Shown here piece by piece: positions 1-7,259 of a stretch of DNA of 39,328 nucleotides. The stretch covers positions 1 to 39,328 of the forward strand of contig JAUICD010000032.1 of assembly GCA_030427965.1 (NCBI GenBank), written 5' to 3'. Numbering within the stretch: position 1 is the first letter of the stretch; each line of letters opens with the position of its first letter. Under the pieces are notes generated by a model that saw nothing but the letters and a program-made list of their open reading frames with translations, was not told where the DNA came from and did no database searches. The position numbers and the translations under genes are program-made. Origin of the DNA: Bdellovibrionia bacterium (GTDB lineage: Bacteria > Bdellovibrionota > Bdellovibrionia > Bdellovibrionales > JAUICD01).

Positions 1-369
1 TTGGGAGGAGTTTTATATTCCATTGGGGCTGTAATGGAGTTTTTGAGATGGCCAAATCCAATTTATGGCGTCATTGGTGCCCATGAACTTTTTCATATTT
101 TTGTTATTTTAGGAGCTTTTTCGCATTGGGTTTTTGTATATAGATGGTCTGGGTATCCATTGAAAGACCATATGAGTTTTAACGTCGTGGTATTCCCTGA
201 TGGTAAGCATATTGCTCGCTCTGTTGGAGACAATGTACTTTTGACCTCGAACTCTATAGAGGGACTGCATTTAGAAATTCGACGAGTTGTGAAGTTGAGA
301 TATCACCATGGAGTTCGCCCTAATATTCGATTAAAGTATTTTAAAGAGGAAACATTAAGTGTGGATTGA
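1..369 (+). CDS. Haemolysin III / PAQR-family membrane protein, C-terminal part (truncated by window edge)
   Basis: Only the last 122 residues are present; the frame is open to the first base, so the true start lies outside. The visible part begins with the GGVLYSIGA helix typical of haemolysin III/YqfA proteins. It continues to GAHELFHIFVILGAFSHW, where the His-Glu-x-x-His and a third His match the conserved metal-site histidines of the PAQR/HlyIII superfamily. Family members usually stop soon after this helix. Here about 70 further hydrophilic residues follow (from PLKDHMSF to the stop), an extension I do not recognise. The stop abuts the next gene, so the two are probably co-transcribed. 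The family includes putative lipid- or ceramide-acting membrane enzymes, but a substrate cannot be assigned from this fragment. Confidence 0.75.
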   Translation: MGGVLYSIGAVMEFLRWPNPIYGVIGAHELFHIFVILGAFSHWVFVYRWSGYPLKDHMSFNVVVFPDGKHIARSVGDNVLLTSNSIEGLHLEIRRVVKLRYHHGVRPNIRLKYFKEETLSVD

Positions 370-375
370 TTGCCT

Positions 376-948
376 ATGATAATTTCAAAAATTCTCGGAA
401 AACTTATATTGTCTATTCTGAATTGGAAAGTCGTGGGCACTTTGCCTGATTTGAAGAAATATGTTCTGATCGTTGCTCCTCATACCTCCAATTGGGATTT
501 TTTTATTGGGTTGTTTGTAAAGTGGGCTATGGGTTTTAGAGGGAATTGGATTGCAAAACACACGATTTTTGTGGGACCAGTTGGTTGGCTATTAAAGAAA
601 TTTGGAGGAATACCAATTAAAAGAGACACAAAGTCTAAGATGGTGGATTTGATTGTGGAGCAATATCAGCAAAATGATGAGTTTCGCTTTGCCCTTGCTC
701 CAGAAGGAACACGAAAGAAAACAAATCGCTGGAAAACAGGGTTTTATGCAATTGCAAAGGGAGCAGGGGTTCCGATTTTGCCAGTTGCGTTTGATTATAA
801 GCATAAGACCTTTGTCATAGGGAAGCCTTATTATTTGACAGAAAATCAAAAGAAAGACTGTGAGAATATTTATAAGTGGTACCTTCAGTTTTCTCCAAAA
901 AGACCTGAGAACTTGGGTGAAATCAACTTCGATGAAAAAATCGAGTGA
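376..948 (+). CDS. PlsC-like 1-acylglycerol-phosphate acyltransferase family protein
   Basis: This 190-aa protein carries the acyltransferase signature H(x4)D as HTSNWD near residue 35, followed by PEGTR (about residue 112) and the PVAFDY block, in the order seen in PlsC/LPLAT enzymes. These transfer a fatty acyl chain to a lysophospholipid or similar acceptor at the inner membrane. It is somewhat shorter than typical PlsC (about 240 aa) and has no clear N-terminal membrane anchor, as in the small family seen beside lipid-modifying genes. The ATG at 376 is chosen. A TTG at 370 directly after the upstream stop is in frame two codons earlier, and neither has a strong Shine-Dalgarno. It abuts the haemolysin III-like gene and probably shares its transcript. 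The acceptor substrate is unknown. Confidence 0.85.
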   Translation: MIISKILGKLILSILNWKVVGTLPDLKKYVLIVAPHTSNWDFFIGLFVKWAMGFRGNWIAKHTIFVGPVGWLLKKFGGIPIKRDTKSKMVDLIVEQYQQNDEFRFALAPEGTRKKTNRWKTGFYAIAKGAGVPILPVAFDYKHKTFVIGKPYYLTENQKKDCENIYKWYLQFSPKRPENLGEINFDEKIE

Positions 949-965
949 AGGAATTGGCGTTTCAG

Positions 966-3290
966 TTAGCCTGTTGTCATCATACCTGAGGCTATACCAG
1001 TTGTTGTCTCTCTTAAAAGAATCATGTCTTTTCTAAGTAAGGATATGATTTGAAGAATGTTGAGAGGGTGAATCATGGGAGTTCGATAGAGCACACTTGT
1101 ATGAAGCCAGGGTTTAAACCAGAGAAAGTTGTCTTCTCCTGTGATATCTTTGAAAAATTGAACTGTTTTTTGATATTCAGCTTGAATTTTTTCATACTCT
1201 CTTTCTGCGGTTTTTGCAGGAAGAGAGTGGTTGAGGTAGACTTGAAATACTTCAAGTTCGACCTTTGATAAGGTGAAGCCAAGAAGTTGCATAAAACTTT
1301 TGAAAACATCAGAGCTTTCAAAAGAAGAGCGAAGTTCAGATTTTTCACTAGCCTCGAAAGATTCCCATGCGCTGCCAACGCCCCACCAAGCGGGAAGTAG
1401 AGTACGAGTTTGGGTCCAACACAAAACCCAGGGTATGGCTCGAAGACTTAGCTCAGCAGATTGAGTTGTGCGTTTTGATGGTCGAGATCCTATTTTGAGT
1501 TGATCTAAAAACTGATATGGTGTGGAGGTTTTGACCATTTCTTGGAAAGCTTCATTTTGAATGAGGTCACCATAAGATTGGGCTGTTTCTTTTGCTAGTT
1601 TATAGAGTCCATCATGAATAGGAGTTTTTGTGCGTTTCTCTCGTCGAGCATGTTCAGATGCGAGTTTTTGAGTGATGCTCTTCATAATAAGAGGATCTCC
1701 AAACTGTCTTTCGATCATTTCCCCTTGGATTGTCGATTTGAAAAGAGTGAGTGCGCTTTTGGGCCACCAAATTGTTTGCTCTTTGATAGAGCCGCCACCT
1801 CTTTCGATACTTCCTCCGGACCCATGGAAGAAAACGGGGATTAAGTTATGTTTTTGGAAGAATTTATCCAAACGTACCAATGTTTGTGCGATAAGAACTC
1901 GACTCATTAAGACGCCGCTTTCTTTTGCTGAATCAGAGTAGCCAAGCATCACTTCAAACTTACGCTCTCGGTATTTTGTAAGATGTTTCAAAAGCTTTGA
2001 GTCCAATTGAAAGAGGTCTTCTAAAATTTGTGTGCAGTTTTCAAGTGCAAAACGTGTTTCAAAGAGAGGGACAACGGGAATTGAATGAACTCCAAACATT
2101 CTTTTAATAAGGAGAAGTCCATTCTGAATGTCTTTGGCTTTTTCTGTCATGCTTATGACAAATCCCTTAACATAGCATTCAGGAGGGAGGCCTCTGCTGG
2201 TGGCTTTTAGCGTTAGTAGCATTTGTGCAATTGGAGTTTTTTTACTATGTGTTGCTATTTCAACAAGTTCAGAATCCTCTCGGATCTCGAGAGGAACAAC
2301 CAGTGCTGGATAAAGCTCTTCAAGTTTTCGTAGTTTTATAAAACAAGGTCCTGGGCTTCCAATAAGTTTTGAATAAAGAGTTTGAGATTTTGAAACATTT
2401 TGCCAAAACTTTGAGACCTTTTTGCCATCACCAGGTGAGATCTTAGCTAAAGTAGCAAGTGATGTTGTTAGGGTTTTTAGGGAAGAGAGAACCTTTGTTT
2501 TGAGATCATTGTTTGGTAAGTGTTCTGTGATAGATCTTTCATCTTCAATTTGAATTCGGATGTAATCCAGAATTCTTTTTCGAGAAATTTGCCAGCTCTC
2601 CACCATAGTTTTTGATCCCACAAGAGGGTGACCGTCTTTGTCACCCCCAACCCAACTTCGAAATCGGATATCAATGCCTGTTGAGCGAAGCTCAACTTGT
2701 TGTTCGATCAACTGAGGAGTTAGTATTGTTGAAAATATTTGAAGAGCCTCGTCTTTAACTTGAGGGCGAGCACCTTTTGACATAGGAGTTCTTAGAATAA
2801 TATTCAGGAGGTGTCGTAACTGAATAGAAAGCTCAGAATGTCTTTCAAAGCCTGCTAGAAGGTCATCTTTGAGACATTTTTCGACCTGAGAAAAAAGTGC
2901 AAGTATATCAAAAGATCTAGCTTCGGTTGGATGTGCTGTAAAGACAAAAACAACTGTGGCAGGGGAAGTGGGAGGCTCTAGGTCTTTGCTTCTTAGGCGA
3001 ACATGTCGATATGCAATCTCGCATCGATTGATAACTTCAAGATAGACAGAAAAAATATGAGCGAGGTTATAAAGACTAGTTGAGCGCTTTTTTTTCAATT
3101 GATCAAAGAGCTGGCTTAATACATTGGATTTGTGTTTAGCTTCACTCATTCGAGTGCTCTTCATTTTTTGTCGTATCGTTTCAACTTCGCTATAAACGGT
3201 TGGGCCATATACTTCTTGTATTGCGTTTCCAAGTTCGTCTGATGCAAGTCGAGTGAGAGTTCTTAAATCTTCTGGTAGAAAGTCCTTCAC
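966..3290 (-). CDS. ppc: Phosphoenolpyruvate carboxylase
   Basis: This enzyme carboxylates PEP to oxaloacetate with bicarbonate, an anaplerotic cytosolic reaction. The 774-aa product shows the family blocks in order: VFTAHPTEA with the catalytic His at residue 120, GGDKDGHP near 215, LGYSDSAKESG, FHGSGGSIERGGG with His489 and Arg497, LRAIPWVLCWTQTR, and the C-terminal GIASGMMTTG whose last Gly matches the invariant terminal glycine. It is about 100 residues shorter than typical bacterial PEPC. The usual HGRGGS Arg (E. coli Arg581) is Ser491 here, and the following Gly is Glu496. The GTG start at 3290 is supported by GAGGA six bases upstream. The gene is divergent from ndh. The stop lies 17 bases from the convergent acyltransferase stop with no obvious terminator between. 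Confidence 0.93.
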   Translation of the reverse strand: MKDFLPEDLRTLTRLASDELGNAIQEVYGPTVYSEVETIRQKMKSTRMSEAKHKSNVLSQLFDQLKKKRSTSLYNLAHIFSVYLEVINRCEIAYRHVRLRSKDLEPPTSPATVVFVFTAHPTEARSFDILALFSQVEKCLKDDLLAGFERHSELSIQLRHLLNIILRTPMSKGARPQVKDEALQIFSTILTPQLIEQQVELRSTGIDIRFRSWVGGDKDGHPLVGSKTMVESWQISRKRILDYIRIQIEDERSITEHLPNNDLKTKVLSSLKTLTTSLATLAKISPGDGKKVSKFWQNVSKSQTLYSKLIGSPGPCFIKLRKLEELYPALVVPLEIREDSELVEIATHSKKTPIAQMLLTLKATSRGLPPECYVKGFVISMTEKAKDIQNGLLLIKRMFGVHSIPVVPLFETRFALENCTQILEDLFQLDSKLLKHLTKYRERKFEVMLGYSDSAKESGVLMSRVLIAQTLVRLDKFFQKHNLIPVFFHGSGGSIERGGGSIKEQTIWWPKSALTLFKSTIQGEMIERQFGDPLIMKSITQKLASEHARREKRTKTPIHDGLYKLAKETAQSYGDLIQNEAFQEMVKTSTPYQFLDQLKIGSRPSKRTTQSAELSLRAIPWVLCWTQTRTLLPAWWGVGSAWESFEASEKSELRSSFESSDVFKSFMQLLGFTLSKVELEVFQVYLNHSLPAKTAEREYEKIQAEYQKTVQFFKDITGEDNFLWFKPWLHTSVLYRTPMIHPLNILQIISLLRKDMILLRETTTGIASGMMTTG

Positions 3291-3416
3291 AAATCCTCAA
3301 GGAGTAATGCGTTAAATGAACAATGAATTTAGTAGAATTTTACTTCAAAAGGAATTTCGATGCAATGAACCCCTAGAAAGAGTTAATATCTAAATTGTAG
3401 TTTGAGGACGAGTTAG

Positions 3417-4688
3417 ATGAGAACAAAAGTTGTGATAGTTGGCGGTGGTTTTGCTGGACTTAATGCCGCAAAGACACTGGGAAACAAGAAGGATATAGAT
3501 GTACTTCTTATTGACAGAAGAAACTATCATCTGTTTCAACCACTGCTTTACCAAGTGGCAATGGCAGGCCTGAGTCCTGCTGAAATTGCAGCACCGATTC
3601 GTACACTTTTGTCGAAATTCAAGAATATCCGAGTTCTTTTGGGAAATGTGGAAAACATAGACTTGAAAGATCGAAAGGTTTTTTCAGATGTTGGTTGTTT
3701 TGAATATGATTATCTTCTTCTAGGGTGTGGGGCAAAACATAGTTATTTTGGAAATGAAGTTTGGGAGCCACTAGCGCCAGGTTTAAAGACAATTGAACAG
3801 GCCACAGAAATTCGCCGACGTGTGCTTATGGCATTTGAAAGAGCCGAGAGTGAAGCTGATCCACAAAAAAGAAAAGCTTTACTGACTTTTGTTGTTGTCG
3901 GAGGTGGTCCCACAGGGGTTGAGCTTGCTGGGGCCATTGGTGAAATAAGCCGATTTACGCTTTCACGTGACTTTAAGGATATTCGATCGAGTCAGTCTCG
4001 AATTGTTTTAATTGAAGCAGGAAACCGAATACTAGCAGGTTTTGATGAAAAGCTTTCTAAACGAGCAACACGGGATCTTGAAAAACTTGGGGTACAGGTT
4101 TGGACGAATTCAAGAGTTTCAAGTATTACCAAAGAAGGAGTTTGTGTTGGGGATGAGTTTCTGAGTGCTTCAACAGCTCTTTGGGCAGCTGGGGTAAAGC
4201 CATCATCACTCAACCAGAAACTAGGAGTGAGTTTAGATTCAGGTGAAAAGGTTGAGGTCAGTTCAGATCTTTCAGTTCCTGGGCACCGACGAGTTTTTGT
4301 TATGGGAGATCAAGCTGCAGCAAAGTCTATTGAGGGACAACCTCTCCCAGGGCTTGCTCCAGTTGCAATGCAGGCAGGAAGACACGTTGGAAGGTGTGTT
4401 TTAAATGACTTAAGTGGCAAAGAGAGAAAAGACTTCAAGTATGTCGACAAAGGACAAATGGCAACTATTGGAAGAACGAAAGCTGTTTTGCAGGTTGGAA
4501 GATTTAAGGCCACAGGGTACTTGGCCTGGTTGTCATGGCTTTTTGTGCATGTGTACTATTTGATAGGATTTAAGAACCGTCTTTTTGTACTCTTTCAATG
4601 GGCTTGGAGTTATATTTCGTACAGTAGAGGCGCACGCCTCATTCTGCATAAAGAGTGGCGTTCCTATCTCAATAGGGAGTCTAAATAA
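3417..4688 (+). CDS. ndh: Type II NADH:quinone oxidoreductase (NDH-2)
   Basis: A single-subunit, non-proton-pumping NADH dehydrogenase that feeds electrons to the quinone pool on the cytoplasmic face of the membrane. The 423-aa protein begins with the FAD dinucleotide-binding motif VVIVGGGFAGL. It has the NRxNYHLFQPLLYQVA-type block near 35-50 and a second Rossmann motif VVVGGGPTGVELAG near 160-173 for NADH. VFVMGDQAA (about 294) contacts FAD, and the hydrophobic, aromatic C-terminus (WLSWLFVHVYYLIGF onwards) serves for membrane attachment. Length agrees with E. coli Ndh. The ATG at 3417 has GAGGA eight bases upstream. It is monocistronic, ending just before a bidirectional terminator at 4691. 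It is a likely electron source for the cbb3 oxidase encoded later in the window. Confidence 0.95.
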   Translation: MRTKVVIVGGGFAGLNAAKTLGNKKDIDVLLIDRRNYHLFQPLLYQVAMAGLSPAEIAAPIRTLLSKFKNIRVLLGNVENIDLKDRKVFSDVGCFEYDYLLLGCGAKHSYFGNEVWEPLAPGLKTIEQATEIRRRVLMAFERAESEADPQKRKALLTFVVVGGGPTGVELAGAIGEISRFTLSRDFKDIRSSQSRIVLIEAGNRILAGFDEKLSKRATRDLEKLGVQVWTNSRVSSITKEGVCVGDEFLSASTALWAAGVKPSSLNQKLGVSLDSGEKVEVSSDLSVPGHRRVFVMGDQAAAKSIEGQPLPGLAPVAMQAGRHVGRCVLNDLSGKERKDFKYVDKGQMATIGRTKAVLQVGRFKATGYLAWLSWLFVHVYYLIGFKNRLFVLFQWAWSYISYSRGARLILHKEWRSYLNRESK

Positions 4689-4690
4689 AA

Positions 4691-4714
4691 AAGCCAGGTA
4701 TTTCTACCTGGCTT
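4691..4714. terminator. Bidirectional intrinsic terminator between ndh and the cold-shock gene
   Basis: A perfect 10-bp stem (AAGCCAGGTA / TACCTGGCTT) encloses a TTTC loop. On the plus strand it is followed by a T-rich tract, and on the minus strand by TTTTATTTA. It lies three bases past the ndh stop and about 30 bases past the convergent csp stop, so it can serve both genes. Confidence 0.85.
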
Positions 4715-4742
4715 TGCTCTTCTTTACTTTTTAGTTCAAAAA

Positions 4743-4937
4743 TTAGTTCACAACGCGGACGTTGACTGCACATGGGCCTTTTTTGCCCTCGCCAACTTCG
4801 TATTCCACTTTGTCGCCATCACGAGGCTCATTACCTTGGATTTCTGAAATGTGAAAGAAAATATCATTTCCATCATCTGGAGTGATAAAGCCAAAACCTT
4901 TGCTTGCATTAAAAAACTTAACTGTACCTTTTTGCAT
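4743..4937 (-). CDS. Cold-shock domain protein (CspA family)
   Basis: A 64-aa single cold-shock domain. [15 protein letters not shown] contains RNP1 (KGFGFI), and DIFFHIS is RNP2. These aromatic residues bind single-stranded RNA or DNA, and the family acts as RNA chaperones or antiterminators. I choose the ATG at 4937 because the protein then starts exactly at the domain (MQKGTVKFF), and GAGGG lies about eight bases upstream. A longer open frame of 14 residues upstream has no family support. It is transcribed from its own promoter at about 5010-5038 with a leader of roughly 65 bases, and ends at the shared terminator at 4691. Confidence 0.95.
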   Translation of the reverse strand: MQKGTVKFFNASKGFGFITPDDGNDIFFHISEIQGNEPRDGDKVEYEVGEGKKGPCAVNVRVVN

Positions 4938-5009
4938 GTAAAACCCTCGTAAAAACGTGTTATAAAAAAGAAAAAACATAGCACAGACCCAAGTGGCCTG
5001 GCCTCAATT

Positions 5010-5038
5010 ATTTAAGTATTTTAATGGATTTTGGTCAA
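5010..5038 (-). promoter_or_regulatory. Sigma-70-type promoter of the cold-shock gene
   Basis: On the minus strand TTGACC (-35, at 5033-5038) and TTAAAT (-10, at 5010-5015) are separated by exactly 17 bases. The -35 matches five of six consensus bases and the -10 four of six. The predicted leader of roughly 65 bases is AT-rich and ends in the GAGGG ribosome site. Position upstream of csp, in an otherwise gene-free gap, supports the call. Confidence 0.55.
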
Positions 5039-5163
5039 GTGAGTTTAATTGGAGCTGAGGGTCAACGCGGTGTGCTGTAAGTCGAATTAAAATGGACGAG
5101 GTCGCCTTAATATCGGGGAGAGTCTGCGAATGAGATGCTGTGTTGAAACGGAGATGAGTCCCC

Positions 5164-5814
5164 ATGGATTCTATTGATTTGGAAATCTTAGGTGTTTTTG
5201 TTGGTAAGGGAAGGTTTTTAGAAAACTCCAAGGTGAAAAGCGCGATTTTCAAAGAAAGAGTCTTGGGAAAGCTTGATATACGTTTGGATAGTTTGCCTGG
5301 AGACCAGGCTGTGGATCTCAAACATCATGGTGGTCTGGATCGGGTCATACACCACTATAGCAATGAACAGTATGCCCATTTGAAGAGAGTGTTCCCTGAA
5401 AGTGCAAGTCTATTTGTGCCGGGAAGCTACGGAGAGAATATAACAACTGAAATACTTACGGAAAAAAAATTGTGTGTGGGAGATGTTTTTCGTTTAGGAA
5501 CAGCACTTGTTCAAGTCACAGAACCACGTAAGCCGTGTTCTATGATAGATACGAGATATGGTTTTAAAGGAGTGTTAAAAGAAATTGTAAAATCTCGACG
5601 TTATGGATGGTTTTACAGAGTCCTTGAAGAGGGGAGTGTGGAAGCTGGAGATAGGATAACTCTTTTGGAGCGCCCTTTTGAGAAGCTGAATTTAGACCGA
5701 TTGATTGAAGAAATTTTTCAAAAAAAAGAAAAAAACATAGAACTGATTCGAGAATATCGTGACTGCAAAGCCCTTTCTGAGCGATTTAAAGTGTATTTAG
5801 AAAAATACAATTAA
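5164..5814 (+). CDS. MOSC-domain protein (YiiM-like)
   Basis: The 216-aa protein matches the MOSC fold shared by YiiM, YcbX and the C-terminus of Moco sulfurases. GDQAVDLKHHGGLDRVIHHY lies near residues 46-65, PGSYGENITTE near 86, CVGDVFRLG, and PRKPCSMID near 120 with the conserved Cys thought to carry sulfur or bind cofactor. The last 50 residues look like the small 3-alpha helical domain that follows MOSC in YiiM proteins. YiiM of E. coli is linked to resistance against N-hydroxylated base analogues through Moco-dependent reduction; equating functions is inference. The ATG at 5164 has a GGAG about ten bases upstream. It runs convergent with the membrane protein at 5849, with a 34-bp gap. 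Confidence 0.85.
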   Translation: MDSIDLEILGVFVGKGRFLENSKVKSAIFKERVLGKLDIRLDSLPGDQAVDLKHHGGLDRVIHHYSNEQYAHLKRVFPESASLFVPGSYGENITTEILTEKKLCVGDVFRLGTALVQVTEPRKPCSMIDTRYGFKGVLKEIVKSRRYGWFYRVLEEGSVEAGDRITLLERPFEKLNLDRLIEEIFQKKEKNIELIREYRDCKALSERFKVYLEKYN

Positions 5815-5848
5815 AGTTTTTTGTGACTGTTTGATTAGAGGAAAATAA

Positions 5849-7006
5849 CTATTGCTGTGATAAGAGAATAGAAATTCGAAGTTGTTGAAAAGAAGGCAAT
5901 TGAAACAAGCGAGATTGACATGCAAAATCCTTTAGCCTTTTTTTGCTAAATTTTATGTAGCGTTTTGGTAAGGATTCCATCGATTTGAAAGTTTTGATAA
6001 GAAACTCTTTTAAAGTCAGATTGGCAACAGAGCTTGCAACAAAAATTCCAAAATAAATCCAAGGGAGCTTGTCATTTGAAATGCTGAGCATTGGAAACTG
6101 CGAATTTAGAGCTTGAAAATTTAAGATAAGACTGTCCCCGGTAAGGTGTATGGCTTGAAATGGAGTCATGGCAAGGACCGTTAAAAATCGACTCCACTCA
6201 GAGGCACGGGTTAGATCTTCTTGTCTTTCTTTGCTTTGTCCATCAGAAGCTTGGGGACCAAACAATCGTGCGCGAATGGACTCGTAAGGGGAGCGGCCCA
6301 ATGAGGTCATGGCTGTGTTGAGAAGAGCATTCTCGGCAGCCTTTTGCACAACAGTATGCGTGATTGAGCCCATGGCGCCAGAGAGGACTGAGACAGTCTT
6401 TACCAAAGTGTTCACAGCAAGTTGGAAACCAGTCCGCTTGAAAAGACTGTACATAACTCCACCTTTGAACTCTCGATCAAAGTATTCAATAAAATTGGCA
6501 CGAGAAAAACTGATCATGGCTTGAAGCACTCCCAAAGGAACTGCAATGGGAGCGGGTATAAGGGTCAGCCATTTCTTTGTTGCAACATAACCTCGTGTGA
6601 TTGCCACGATTGTTCCCATAATAGAACTTCGTCTTGTTGCAATTTCCCTTTTTCTTTTATGGTGCTTTGTTATGTACTCTGGATATAGAATGCTTTGAAC
6701 CTCTTTGTTAAGAACACGAAGGGTGGGGCGATATCCCTTGGCCTGTAATTCATTGATGATTTCGTCAGCTTCTTCTAAATCAGATTCAAATGCGTATATA
6801 TCAAGTGTATTGGGTTGATCTTCTGGTGCTCTTGGGAGGTTTTCAATGTTTTCAACTTCTTCATGATAGCTTGTGATATTGAGAGTGCCGTTAAATTGAG
6901 ATTGAGACCAAATTGGAATCCTGTATTCCATAAGTTTTGGAACTTCCATATTTGCAGCCATAAGGGGCTGAGCCATTAGTAGAAAGAGAATTGGGATACG
7001 AATCAT
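5849..7006 (-). CDS. Exported/membrane protein of unknown function
   Basis: I do not recognise a family. The chosen ATG at 7006 gives a 385-aa protein starting with a clean signal-like segment (MIRIPILFLLMAQPLMA). A longer frame reaches a TTG at 7099 but adds no signal or ribosome site. After the leader comes a soluble section of about 130 residues with an acidic stretch, then a basic patch (KHHKRKREIATRR). Three strongly hydrophobic regions follow: around GTIVAITRGY to VLQAMISF, around LVKTVSVLSGAMGSI, and around WIYFGIFVASSVANL. The C-terminus is basic. The pattern suggests an inner-membrane protein with a periplasmic N-domain. It stands alone between a convergent MOSC gene and a divergent histidine kinase. 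No catalytic motif is visible. Confidence 0.7.
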   Translation of the reverse strand: MIRIPILFLLMAQPLMAANMEVPKLMEYRIPIWSQSQFNGTLNITSYHEEVENIENLPRAPEDQPNTLDIYAFESDLEEADEIINELQAKGYRPTLRVLNKEVQSILYPEYITKHHKRKREIATRRSSIMGTIVAITRGYVATKKWLTLIPAPIAVPLGVLQAMISFSRANFIEYFDREFKGGVMYSLFKRTGFQLAVNTLVKTVSVLSGAMGSITHTVVQKAAENALLNTAMTSLGRSPYESIRARLFGPQASDGQSKERQEDLTRASEWSRFLTVLAMTPFQAIHLTGDSLILNFQALNSQFPMLSISNDKLPWIYFGIFVASSVANLTLKEFLIKTFKSMESLPKRYIKFSKKRLKDFACQSRLFQLPSFQQLRISILLSQQ

Positions 7007-7259
7007 ACTTAAGGGTAGATAAAGCAAGCAGGGTGCCAGAAAACACGCTCTAAACTCTAAATAAGGGTTAAGAGAGGTGCTTTTTAGAGTTATTGACAAA
7101 ATTTGTTATACGTTGATCATATCAGGTCATTTGTCTAGCTCGTTTTTAAGTTTGAGGTCCACTGAAAAAAGCGTCTTTTGGAGGAGGTTGTACTTCAAGA
7201 AAGGCAAGGAAATCACCGATCTATAGTTCTTAGGTAAGTGAACGTATAGGATAGAGTTG

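Noticed and set aside
592..849. Minus-strand 85-aa frame inside the acyltransferase gene
   Set aside because: It lies wholly within a gene with clear acyltransferase motifs on the other strand and encodes no recognisable protein.
1073..1378. 101-aa minus-strand frame inside ppc
   Set aside because: Same-strand shadow of the PEP carboxylase C-terminus in another frame.
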